A stretch of DNA of 8,166 nt from an uncultured Collinsella sp. (GTDB lineage Bacteria > Actinomycetota > Coriobacteriia > Coriobacteriales > Coriobacteriaceae). Location: contig CAAEOE010000070.1 of NCBI GenBank assembly GCA_900757505.1, positions 1 to 8,166 of the forward strand, in the 5' to 3' direction. The position numbers were made by a program, and so were the translations under genes. Under the pieces are notes generated by a model. That model saw nothing but the letters and a program-made list of their open reading frames with translations, was not told the origin of the DNA and made no database searches. Below, in pieces: positions 1-6,177 of the stretch; positions within the stretch are counted from its first letter, which is position 1, and each line of letters begins with the position of its first letter.

Positions 1-258
1 GACGCCGGCGAGGAGTGGATCGTCTGGACCGCTGCTAACGACGTCATGGCTGTCTCCAAGGCACTCGAGGAGCAGGGCGTCCAGGTCAAGGGTTCCGAGA
101 CCACCATGGTTCCGACCACCCCGACCGAGGTCTCCGGTACCGACGCCAAGAAGGTTCAGCGCCTCATCGACCGTCTCGAGGAGCTCGACGACGTCCAGGA
201 TGTTTACAGCACCATGGATATGACCGACGAGGTCATCGCTGCCCTCGAGGAGGAGTAG
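1..258 (+). CDS. YebC/PmpR (TACO1) family protein, 3' end only
   Basis: This is the last 85 codons of a gene whose start lies left of the window; the reading frame is open from base 1 and stops at TAG 256-258. The visible protein runs from DAGEEWIVWTAANDV through VQVKGSETTMVPTTPTEVSG and AKKVQRLIDRLEELDDVQDVYSTMDM to an acidic end. That order (a short beta/alpha unit, a T-x-V-P-x-T segment, a helix with L-x-x-L-E-E-L-D-D-V-Q-x-V-Y) is the hallmark C-terminal region of YebC/TACO1 proteins, which are normally about 240-250 residues. The family has been described both as DNA-binding transcription regulators (PmpR) and as ribosome-associated factors that help translation through difficult sequences such as proline runs; the sequence cannot decide between them. 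A terminator follows about 70 bases downstream, so this appears to be the last gene of its unit. The family call is firm; the exact role is not. Confidence 0.9.
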   Translation, partial: DAGEEWIVWTAANDVMAVSKALEEQGVQVKGSETTMVPTTPTEVSGTDAKKVQRLIDRLEELDDVQDVYSTMDMTDEVIAALEEE

Positions 259-327
259 CACCCGCGCGGGTTAAGCCGCGCATATCTGGGCATAATGAAG
301 CGAGCATGCAAGCCTCGTGGAATAGAT

Positions 328-370
328 GAGCCGGATCCGCGTGCGTAGAGCACCGGACCCGGCTCTTTTA
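328..370 (+). terminator. Intrinsic terminator after the yebC-like gene
   Basis: A 12-bp stem with one A/C mismatch (GAGCCGGATCCG 328-339 with CGGACCCGGCTC 354-365) encloses a 14-base loop and is followed directly by TTTT at 366-369. It lies about 70 bases after the stop codon of the preceding gene and fits a Rho-independent terminator. Its T-tract overlaps the TATAAT box at 369-374. Confidence 0.75.
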
Positions 371-374
371 TAAT
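346..374 (+). promoter_or_regulatory. Candidate promoter for the amaP-DUF2273-asp23 operon
   Basis: A perfect TATAAT at 369-374 lies 17 bases downstream of a weak -35-like hexamer TAGAGC (346-351; three matches to TTGACA). It would start transcription near 381, about 44 bases before the first gene. The -35 hexamer lies in the loop region of the upstream terminator and the -10 box begins in its T-tract. The -10 is convincing and the -35 is not. An alternative sigma factor would fit the stress role of the operon but cannot be shown here. Confidence 0.4.
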
Positions 375-424
375 GATGCGAATCGTTTTGCATTCTGTGG
401 ACCGAGACCCGAAAGGAGCGCCGC

Positions 425-970
425 ATGCGCGTGCTCAAACGAGCCCTAGCAATCGTGTACCTTGCCGCCGCCATCGTGGCGCTGGGCACGCTTGTCTGCC
501 AGTTCTGGGGACCGTATACGTATCGCTTTATGCTGCTATTGCGTGACACCATGCCTCGCGTCGTCGTTACGGTGTGCGCCGCCATCGTGGCGCTTGGCGT
601 GCTCATTGGGTTTTTCCGCTTGATGTTCGCGCGTCGCGAGCCGTCCTGCGTGCATCCGGCGGGGGAGCGCAATATCGAGGTCACGCTCGCAGCGCTTTCC
701 TCGTGCGCCCGCGCCGCGGCGGAGTGCGATGATCGTGTGATGGTTGAGCATATCGAGGCACGCGTTCAAGGCTCCGACGAGTCGCGCGTTCGTTTTAAGG
801 TAGAGGCCATCGCGCTCGACGACCGGGACGTGGCCTCCCAAGCTATCGCGATGCAGCAGCGCATCGAGAAGGCCTGCGACACCATGCTCGGCACGCCGGG
901 CACGACCGCGCGCGTCCGTTTTTTGCCGTCCAAGACTACCGTCCAGACCGTGGAGGTTTCCGGTGAGTGA
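425..970 (+). CDS. amaP: AmaP-like alkaline shock response membrane anchor protein
   Basis: This 181-residue protein has two hydrophobic helices near the N-terminus (about 7-27 and 46-67) joined by a short loop, then a soluble domain (about 82-180). The soluble part alternates helix and strand (IEVTLAALSSCARAAAEC..., then HIEARVQG..RVRFKVEAIALDDRD, a long helix, and TARVRFLPSKT), which resembles the Asp23-like domain of AmaP/DUF322 membrane proteins. In Staphylococcus, AmaP anchors the abundant Asp23 protein at the membrane. The start ATG at 425 follows AAAGGAG (412-418) with a 6-base gap. The gene overlaps the next by 8 bases and is followed by DUF2273-like and Asp23 genes, which supports the call strongly because the sequence itself is divergent. 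The symbol is by family and gene order, not by close identity. Confidence 0.72.
   Translation: MRVLKRALAIVYLAAAIVALGTLVCQFWGPYTYRFMLLLRDTMPRVVVTVCAAIVALGVLIGFFRLMFARREPSCVHPAGERNIEVTLAALSSCARAAAECDDRVMVEHIEARVQGSDESRVRFKVEAIALDDRDVASQAIAMQQRIEKACDTMLGTPGTTARVRFLPSKTTVQTVEVSGE
952..956 (+). promoter_or_regulatory. Ribosome binding site that sets a GTG start
   Basis: GGAGG at 952-956 lies inside the end of the amaP-like gene, 6 bases before GTG 963. No ATG is suitably placed, so this site decides the start of the DUF2273-like gene and makes the two genes overlap by 8 bases, consistent with translational coupling. Confidence 0.75.
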
Positions 971-1340
971 TACCAACCAAGACAAGACCGCCCGCACGCC
1001 GCGCCTGACGATCGATCAGAACGCTACGCCGGCAGGCGAGTCCGCCGACACCAAGCCCGAGGCCGGCGAGCAGCACGACAGCGCCGCCAACGACTTTGAC
1101 GAGGCCATGGGTCTCATCAAAGGTACGGGCGCTGCTATCTGGAGCTACGCCGTGCGCCACCCCAACACTACGCTCGGCGCCGTGGCAGGCTTTATCCTCG
1201 CCGTGCTGGTACTTACGTTGGGCCTGTGGGACACGCTCGTCATCGCATTCTTTGTGCTGATCGGTGCCGTGATCGGCCAGATTCGCGACGGCGAGAACGG
1301 TATCGTCAACTTCTTCGGCCGTCTGTTTAGCGGCCGCTAA
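963..1340 (+). CDS. DUF2273-like small integral membrane protein of the Asp23 cluster
   Basis: This 125-residue protein starts at GTG 963. Residues 1-50 are polar, rich in Asp, Glu, Thr and Ala and probably disordered. Residues 55-62 form a short helix, followed by two membrane helices (about 70-87 and 90-106) split by the short turn GLWD, and a short C-terminal segment with I-x-D-G and F-F-x-R-L-F. The core pattern HPNTTLGAVAGFILAVLVL, then GLWDT, then GAVIG and a late Asp matches the small DUF2273 proteins that sit between AmaP and Asp23 genes in Gram-positive bacteria. Family members are usually only 60-80 residues, so the first ~55 residues are an extra cytosolic tail. The molecular function of DUF2273 is unknown; its position argues for a part of the membrane platform that holds Asp23. 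Confidence 0.7.
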   Translation: MSDTNQDKTARTPRLTIDQNATPAGESADTKPEAGEQHDSAANDFDEAMGLIKGTGAAIWSYAVRHPNTTLGAVAGFILAVLVLTLGLWDTLVIAFFVLIGAVIGQIRDGENGIVNFFGRLFSGR

Positions 1341-1384
1341 TACGTATTCGACTGTCGCATCCGCGGCAGGCATAAGGAGGAACC

Positions 1385-1909
1385 ATGGCTTTTAACACGA
1401 AGGTCGATGTGGCCGATACCGAGCTCGAAGCGAATGAGGCCGTTGTCGATGCCGGGGACGTGGCGCTCGAGGACGAGGCACTCGTCGAGGCCGAGTTCGA
1501 TGCGGACGAGGACAACGAGGAGATGGACGAGGAGGCGGACGGGTCCGAGGACTCGCTGACCTATTCCAACGGCGTGATCGAGAAAATCGTCGCCATGGCC
1601 ACCCGCGAGGTGCCGCACGTTCTGGGCATGAAGGGAAACCTCATGCACTTTGTGCAGGAGCAGTTTGGTGCCGAGAACCTGACCAAGGGCGTGACGGTCG
1701 AGGTCACCGACGACAACCGCGTGGTCGTCAACATCTCGGTCATCATCGAGTATGGCGCCTATGCGCCTGCGATCTTCGACGACGTTAAGGCGCGCGTCAC
1801 CGAGCGTCTGGCCGCGATGACCGGCCTTGAGGTGGCAGGCGTCAACCTACGCATCGAGGATGTCATCACCCCCGAGGAGTACGAGCACCGCACCAGCCAG
1901 CACGAGTAA
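1385..1909 (+). CDS. Asp23/Gls24 family envelope stress response protein
   Basis: This 174-residue soluble protein has its start ATG preceded by a near-ideal AAGGAGG (1374-1380). Residues 1-57 form an acidic low-complexity tail (D/E-rich, with EFDADEDNEEMDEEADG). Residues 58-162 are the Asp23 domain: LTYSNGVIEKIVAMATREVPHVLGMKG, then GVTVEVTDDNRVVVNISVIIEYG, then a helix with FDDVKARVTERLAAMTGLEV and the closing strand AGVNLRIEDV. The V-x-x-I-x-x-x-A-x-x-E-V-P-x-V start and the V-x-V-x-I-I-x-E-Y-G centre are typical of the family. In Staphylococcus, Asp23 is an abundant protein clustered near the membrane through AmaP, and its loss induces cell-wall stress genes. Here it is last in a three-gene operon, 44 bases after the DUF2273-like gene. 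The long acidic tail is not part of the core family. Confidence 0.9.
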   Translation: MAFNTKVDVADTELEANEAVVDAGDVALEDEALVEAEFDADEDNEEMDEEADGSEDSLTYSNGVIEKIVAMATREVPHVLGMKGNLMHFVQEQFGAENLTKGVTVEVTDDNRVVVNISVIIEYGAYAPAIFDDVKARVTERLAAMTGLEVAGVNLRIEDVITPEEYEHRTSQHE

Positions 1910-1961
1910 CCTACCAAAAAGGGACAGGTTTGTTTTGGCAGGTTTTATCTGCGTAAACGTC

Positions 1962-2004
1962 AAACGGCCGGTCGCGCATGCAAAAGCGCGGCCGGCCGTT
2001 TTCT
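1962..2004 (+). terminator. Intrinsic terminator after the Asp23 operon
   Basis: A 16-bp stem (AAACGGCCGGTCGCGC 1962-1977 with GCGCGGCCGGCCGTTT 1986-2001, one T-G wobble) has an 8-base loop and ends in a short T-run followed by TCTATAT. It lies 53 bases after the stop codon of the Asp23 gene. The A-run and T-run flanks would let it work in both directions, although the next gene is on the same strand. Confidence 0.85.
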
Positions 2005-2045
2005 ATATGCCCTCGATGCGGTCATACCGCTCGTCTAACTAAGGG

Positions 2046-2076
2046 TTGCAATCTTCGCGTTCCGCGTTACCCTAAT
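2046..2076 (+). promoter_or_regulatory. Weak candidate promoter for the YitT-family gene
   Basis: TTGCAA at 2046-2051 is a fair -35 box. Possible -10 boxes are TACCCT (2068-2073, spacing 16) or CCTAAT (2071-2076, spacing 19), neither strong. It lies between the upstream terminator and the start codon, where a promoter must exist if the gene is transcribed on its own. Confidence 0.25.
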
Positions 2077-2116
2077 GGGCGCATTGTTTCCAAATTGTTA
2101 ACGAGGGGTTGCCGTA

Positions 2117-3139
2117 ATGGCCGACGAACACGAGACCGAAAGCAAGGCATGGGCGATTGAAGCCGCTGCGGCAGAGGCGGCGTCGCGTGCCGCCGAGGAG
2201 GTACATCGTCCTCCGGTGGTGCCGATGGAGCGCGTTGTCGGTCGCGAGGATATCGAACGTGGCGAGCGCGCCGGCCGCAAGCGCAGCCAGGAGCCAGGCT
2301 TTCCGCGCTTTTTTGCCGAGCTCAATCTGGGCCTGATTCTCACGGCGTTCGCCATCGTGGCCTTTAAAACCCCCAATCACTTTGCCTTCGGCGGCACCTC
2401 GGGCGTGTCGGTCATTCTTTCTACGCTGTTCCCGACCCTGCCCGTCGGCGTCTTTATGTGGATTATCAACGCGGTCCTGGTCGTTCTGGGCTTTATCTTT
2501 TTGGAGCGCAAGGCGATTCTGTGGAGCGTCTTCGCTTCGTTTGCGCTTTCGGCCTACGTCTCGCTGTTTGAGCTCTTCATTCCGACGGATGTTTCGATGA
2601 CGGGTGATATGTGGCTCGACCTGTGCTTTGCCGTCATCTTGCCGGCGCTCGGCAGCGCTATTGTCTTTGATATCGGCGCCTCGACGGGTGGCACGGACAT
2701 TCTTGCCATGATCCTCAAACGCCGCACCACGCTCGAGATTGGCCGCGCGCTGCTGCTGGTCGATATCGGCATCGTAACCATCGCGGCTTTCCTGTATGGC
2801 CCGCGCGTTGGCCTGTACTGCGTGCTTGGCCTGTTTGCCAAGACGCTCGTGGTCGATAAGGCTATCGAGAGCATTCACCTTCGTAAGGTCTGCACGATCA
2901 TTTGCGCCGAACCGCGAAAAGTCGAGGAGTTTATTGTCAAGCATCTCAACCGCACGGCAACGATCAGCCGTGGCTACGGCGCCTTCTCGGGCAAGTGCGT
3001 CACGGTGATTATGAGCGTGCTGAGCCGTCGCGAGGCAGTGCAGCTGCGCCGCTATACCCGCGAGATTGACCCTGGCGCCTTCATCACCATCGTCGATAGC
3101 TCCGAGATCGTGGGCAAGGGCTTCCGCGGCACGAACTAG
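2117..3139 (+). CDS. YitT family membrane protein with DUF2179 C-terminal domain
   Basis: This is a 340-residue membrane protein. Residues 1-62 are a charged, Ala/Glu/Arg-rich cytosolic tail. From about residue 67 there are five to six hydrophobic segments (roughly 70-83, 110-129, 133-155, 165-186, 209-227, 231-245). Two family signatures are visible: FGGTSGVSVI (91-100) and GASTGGTDILAMILKR (187-202). The last ~85 residues (HLRKVCTIICAEP, RTATISRGYGAFSGK, then VLSRREAVQLRRYTREIDPGAFITIVDSSEIVGKGF) are the soluble DUF2179 domain. YitT proteins are widespread in Gram-positive bacteria, often in several copies, and their transport substrate is not established. Usual length is about 280-290, so the N-terminal tail accounts for the excess. 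The start ATG is supported by GAGGGG (2103-2108) with an 8-base gap. Terminators or long gaps lie on both sides, so it is probably a single-gene unit. Confidence 0.92.
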   Translation: MADEHETESKAWAIEAAAAEAASRAAEEVHRPPVVPMERVVGREDIERGERAGRKRSQEPGFPRFFAELNLGLILTAFAIVAFKTPNHFAFGGTSGVSVILSTLFPTLPVGVFMWIINAVLVVLGFIFLERKAILWSVFASFALSAYVSLFELFIPTDVSMTGDMWLDLCFAVILPALGSAIVFDIGASTGGTDILAMILKRRTTLEIGRALLLVDIGIVTIAAFLYGPRVGLYCVLGLFAKTLVVDKAIESIHLRKVCTIICAEPRKVEEFIVKHLNRTATISRGYGAFSGKCVTVIMSVLSRREAVQLRRYTREIDPGAFITIVDSSEIVGKGFRGTN

Positions 3140-3274
3140 CGCGGACGCACCCTTCGAATCATTGAATAAAGCCGCCTACGTTGCAAATCGGCCATCTTGG
3201 AGTATTTGTCCCCACATTGGGCGATAATGTTGCCAAAGACATCGTTTGCGATCCAGGTGATTCGCTCTAGATAC

Positions 3275-3280
3275 GAAGGG
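3275..3280 (+). promoter_or_regulatory. Ribosome binding site that decides the start of the zinc-ribbon gene
   Basis: GAAGGG at 3275-3280 abuts ATG 3281 and is 9 bases before ATG 3290. Only the second gives usable spacing, and it puts the first zinc-ribbon cysteine at residue 3, as is usual for such proteins. The frame stays open upstream to a TTG at 3197, but no SD supports that longer start. Confidence 0.6.
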
Positions 3281-3289
3281 ATGATTTCG

Positions 3290-4582
3290 ATGTTCTGTTC
3301 GCAGTGTGGCGCCCCCATGGGCGATAACGACAAGTTCTGTGGCGCGTGTGGCGCTCCTAATACCGGTGCTGCAACCTCTGCTCCTCAGGGGCAGTCTCAG
3401 CCTCAGCAGTTTGTTCCTCAGCCTAACGTGAACGTGCCCAAGGGCTGTGTAGCTCAGGCGTTTGAAGACATGACCAAGACGCCGGGCGTGCTGCAGCGCG
3501 TGTGCCAGATTGCCTTTTTGCCGGCGCTCATCTGTGTCGTGTCGGTGCTCGTGCTCTTCATTCCCGTTATCGGCGGTATCGCGGCTGCCTTCGGCTTTTT
3601 GGCTGCCTGTGTGGCAAGCGCGTGCGGTTCTGGCTTTGGCATCGAATGGGGTCGCGACCTGTCGCTCAAGGTCGATGACGGCATGGATCGTCCGTTGATG
3701 CGTTCCACGTCGTTTGGCCTTGGCGTCTTTTCGGGCGTTATTTCGAGCGTGCTCAAGGTTATCGCGGCTATTCCCGTTATTGGTGTAGCGCTTTCGCTGG
3801 TGGAGAGCGTGGTAATTGGTGCCGCGGGTGCGTACTCTTATTACGGCTCCTATGCGCTTGAGGCCGCTCTATTTGGCTCGCTGGGCCTGTTTGTTCTGGC
3901 TATGATTGCCACGGCGGTCCTGGGTGTCTTCTTTACTATGTTCGCCGACATCGCCGTGATGCACTTTGCGGTGACCGGTCGCGTCGAGAGCGCGTTTTCG
4001 CTCGATAAGGTCTGGGCGGCCTTTAAGAACAATAAGACCAAGCTGTTCTGCGCATCGTTCCTTCCCGAGTTTTTGACGGGTCTGGTCGCCAACGTTATCA
4101 CATGGATCCTGACGCTCGTCTTTGGCACCATTGCCTCTGTCGGTATGTATAGCTACTACTACCGTCCTACGGCTATTGAGGCGCTTGTTACCGGCGGTGG
4201 CATTACGCTCGTATTGTTCTTGGTGCTGACGGCGTTTGTCACGGTATTCCTTACGGTCTTTGGCAACATGCTCAAGCATCGTGCCGTTGGCTATTGGGTG
4301 GCGCGCTACGCAAGCGAGTGGGCCGACGAGGACAAGGACGACGTCCTGACCTTTGTGCTGCCGTTTGAGAAGAAGTCTGCTCCTTCGGGTTACAGCGCTC
4401 CGGATGCTTCGCCGGCACCTGCACCCGCTCCCGCGACCGAGCCTGAGCCGGCGCTCGAGCCTGAACCGGCGCCCGAGTCTGAGGCGGCATCTGAGCCCGA
4501 GCCTGCGCCTGAGCCTGAGCCGGCACCTGCACCTGAGTCGACGTCCGAGCCAAGCTCCGACGAGGAACCTCAGGACGAGTAG
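3290..4582 (+). CDS. Zinc-ribbon, multi-pass (DUF4013-like) membrane protein with acidic Pro-rich tail
   Basis: This 430-residue protein has three parts. Residues 1-22 are a zinc ribbon with the pairs C3-x2-C6 and C17-x2-C20 (FCSQCGAPM and KFCGACGAP). A Gln/Pro linker follows (about 25-50). Residues 52-342 are mostly hydrophobic with five or six membrane spans (about 72-92, 95-112, 143-180, 194-225, 258-285, 303-327). Two segments look alike in design, an amphipathic helix with K/R followed by hydrophobic spans: AFEDMTKTPGVLQRVCQIAFLPAL and VWAAFKNNKTKLFCASFLPEFL. This resembles the DUF4013 family, but that match is by eye. Residues 365-430 are a Pro/Ala/Glu repeat tail, strongly acidic. The zinc ribbon and tail probably face the cytosol. 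Function is unknown. The gene stands alone and converges on the M20D gene with a shared terminator between them. Confidence 0.75.
   Translation: MFCSQCGAPMGDNDKFCGACGAPNTGAATSAPQGQSQPQQFVPQPNVNVPKGCVAQAFEDMTKTPGVLQRVCQIAFLPALICVVSVLVLFIPVIGGIAAAFGFLAACVASACGSGFGIEWGRDLSLKVDDGMDRPLMRSTSFGLGVFSGVISSVLKVIAAIPVIGVALSLVESVVIGAAGAYSYYGSYALEAALFGSLGLFVLAMIATAVLGVFFTMFADIAVMHFAVTGRVESAFSLDKVWAAFKNNKTKLFCASFLPEFLTGLVANVITWILTLVFGTIASVGMYSYYYRPTAIEALVTGGGITLVLFLVLTAFVTVFLTVFGNMLKHRAVGYWVARYASEWADEDKDDVLTFVLPFEKKSAPSGYSAPDASPAPAPAPATEPEPALEPEPAPESEAASEPEPAPEPEPAPAPESTSEPSSDEEPQDE
4435..4560 (+). repeat. In-gene low-complexity repeat coding Pro-Glu-Pro-Ala units
   Basis: The stretch is built from degenerate six- to twelve-base units of the type GAGCCTGAGCCGGC, coding repeated EPEP, PAPE and SEPE steps in the C-terminal tail of the zinc-ribbon membrane protein. 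Synonymous codons (CCT/CCG/CCC and GAG/GAA) vary between units, so it is an ageing repeat rather than a fresh copy expansion. Such DNA tends to change length between strains. Confidence 0.7.
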
Positions 4583-4640
4583 CCATGCCGTCTGCCATTT
4601 GGGGACGGGGTAGAAATGGTAGAAATAGCGCTTGACAAAT

Positions 4641-4678
4641 GAGCGGGGGCGGACGTTTCGATACGTCCGCCCCCGCTC
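4641..4678. terminator. Probable bidirectional terminator between convergent genes
   Basis: A perfect 15-bp GC-rich stem (GAGCGGGGGCGGACG 4641-4655 with CGTCCGCCCCCGCTC 4664-4678) encloses an 8-base loop. It lies 58 bases after the stop of the zinc-ribbon gene and 35 bases beyond the stop of the minus-strand M20D gene. The T-tracts are poor on both sides (TGCTTTA on plus, ATTTGTC on minus), but the stem strength and position between convergent genes support termination in both directions. Confidence 0.75.
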
Positions 4679-4713
4679 TGCTTTAGCCAGGCTGTTATGG
4701 ATGGGTGTGACGA

Positions 4714-6177
4714 CTACTCGTCGTGCTTCTCCTCGCGGCGTGCAGCAGCGCGTGCGTCGTGGATGCCCTTGATCGCGGCATGGCGAGCCGTTCGGGCATC
4801 ATGGATGGCGTCGCGAGCCTCGGCGGTCGTCGCCTTGGCAGAGCGCAACTTGGCGGCCAGATCGGGGTTGGTTTCGGCGACCGCGGTAATCGCGGGGCCG
4901 TCGAGCTCCTCTTGCGTGGGCTCGGCCAAAAAGTCGATAGCATACTGGGCAGCCACCATGGAGCCCTTTGCCAGCACGGTCTCGTCAATCTTGTAAAAGC
5001 AGGAATGCTGGGCGTACGTGGCGCCAATCTTGGGGTTGCGCGTACCTACAAAGGCGAGCACGCCCGGTACGCGGCGCAGGTACTCCGAAAAATCCTCGCC
5101 CGAAAGCGTGCCGCGGTAATGGCCTTGACCGGTGGGACCCAGGCATTTGATTACAGCCTGACGACAACGCTCGCTCGAGGCGGCGTCGTTTTCGACCTTG
5201 TAGTTGGCGATGGTGTAGTCGGTGAGCTCTGCCTCGGCGCCCAAGGCGGCCGCGGTATGCTCCACGATGCGGCGCATAAGCTCCGGCATTTCCTCGTGGG
5301 TCGAATCGCCGTAGGTGCGCACCGTGCCGGCGAGGTAGGCCGTGCCGGCGATAACATTGCGCGCGGTGCCGCCGTGCAGCTCGCCGACGGTGATGACGGC
5401 CGGCTCGTAAGGGCTGATTTCGCGCGAGACGATGGTCTGCAGGGCGTTGACGATTTCGGCGGCAACCATGACGGCGTCGTGGCCGCGCTGGGGCATGGCG
5501 CCGTGGCACGAGGTGCCGCGGACATCGATGCGGAACCAGTCGGTATTGGCCATGCGCGGTCCGGGCTCGCAGCTCACGGTGCCGGCGTCGACCTCACTCC
5601 AGATGTGCGCGGCGTAGGCGCCATCGACGCCGTCGAGCACGCCCGTGCCGATCATGAGCTTGGCGCCTTGGCCGTTTTCCTCGCTGGGCTGGAAGACGAT
5701 GCGGACTTCGCCGTGGATGTCGTCGGTCATATGGCGCAGGATTTGCAGCGTGCCGAGCATCATGGCGATATGGCAGTCGTGGCCGCAGGCGTGCATGCAG
5801 CCCTCGTTGACGCTGGCGAACTCCTCGCCGGTCTGCTCGGTGACGGGCAGGGCGTCGATGTCGGCGCGCAGCAGGATGCGGCGGCGTGGCGTGCCGTCCT
5901 CGCGATAGGCGTCGGGCGCGGTGCCGCGAAGGGTCGCCACAAGGCCCGTCTTAAGGGGACGCTCGTAGGGGATATTCATGGCATCGAGCTGGTTGGCGAT
6001 GTCGGAGGTCGTGCGCTCCTCGGCGAGGCTCAGCTCCGGGTGCTTATGGAAGTGCCGGCGCTGCTTGATGATATAGGGTTCAAACTCGGTAGCGATATCT
6101 TTGATGGCTGCGGTGACGTCGTCAGCCGCGCGAGCCTCGGTCGCCGCCATAATCTGCTGTGCCTTGGTCTTCGTCAT
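4714..6177 (-). CDS. M20D family metallo-amidohydrolase (N-acyl amino acid or related amide hydrolase)
   Basis: This 487-residue protein starts at ATG 6177-6175 (minus strand), 10 bases after AAGGAG. It has the M20D plan: RRHFHKHPELSLAEERT near residue 40, RADIDALPVTEQTGEEFAS at 104-122, HACGHDCHIAMMLG at 129-142, PSEENGQGAKLMI at 164-176, AAH at 189-191, and HSCFYKIDE at 391-399. Expected metal ligands are all present: Cys131, His133, Glu167, His191 and His391, with Glu166 as the likely general base. A lid/dimerisation domain fills about 205-320, including TSCHGAMPQRGHDAV. Relatives remove acyl or aryl groups from amino acids (hippurate hydrolase, IAA-amino acid hydrolase, N-acetyl-diaminopimelate deacetylase); the substrate cannot be read here. 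Family length is about 390-400; the extra ~65 residues (about 425-487) are a charged, Ala/Arg-rich helical tail. No signal peptide, so it is cytosolic. Confidence 0.9.
   Translation of the reverse strand: MTKTKAQQIMAATEARAADDVTAAIKDIATEFEPYIIKQRRHFHKHPELSLAEERTTSDIANQLDAMNIPYERPLKTGLVATLRGTAPDAYREDGTPRRRILLRADIDALPVTEQTGEEFASVNEGCMHACGHDCHIAMMLGTLQILRHMTDDIHGEVRIVFQPSEENGQGAKLMIGTGVLDGVDGAYAAHIWSEVDAGTVSCEPGPRMANTDWFRIDVRGTSCHGAMPQRGHDAVMVAAEIVNALQTIVSREISPYEPAVITVGELHGGTARNVIAGTAYLAGTVRTYGDSTHEEMPELMRRIVEHTAAALGAEAELTDYTIANYKVENDAASSERCRQAVIKCLGPTGQGHYRGTLSGEDFSEYLRRVPGVLAFVGTRNPKIGATYAQHSCFYKIDETVLAKGSMVAAQYAIDFLAEPTQEELDGPAITAVAETNPDLAAKLRSAKATTAEARDAIHDARTARHAAIKGIHDARAAARREEKHDE

Noticed and set aside
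2072..2944. 290-codon minus-strand frame opposite the YitT-family gene
   Set aside because: It is a shadow frame rich in Arg, Gln, Asp and His without any domain, while the plus strand carries the YitT signatures.
3197..3289. Upstream TTG-started extension of the zinc-ribbon protein
   Set aside because: It would add 31 residues ahead of the zinc ribbon without an SD site; ATG 3290 has an SD at good spacing and puts the first Cys at residue 3.
4632..4637. Perfect TTGACA before the convergent-gene hairpin
   Set aside because: The -10 position 17 bases on (4655-4660) is in the terminator loop and does not resemble TATAAT, and no plus-strand gene follows.
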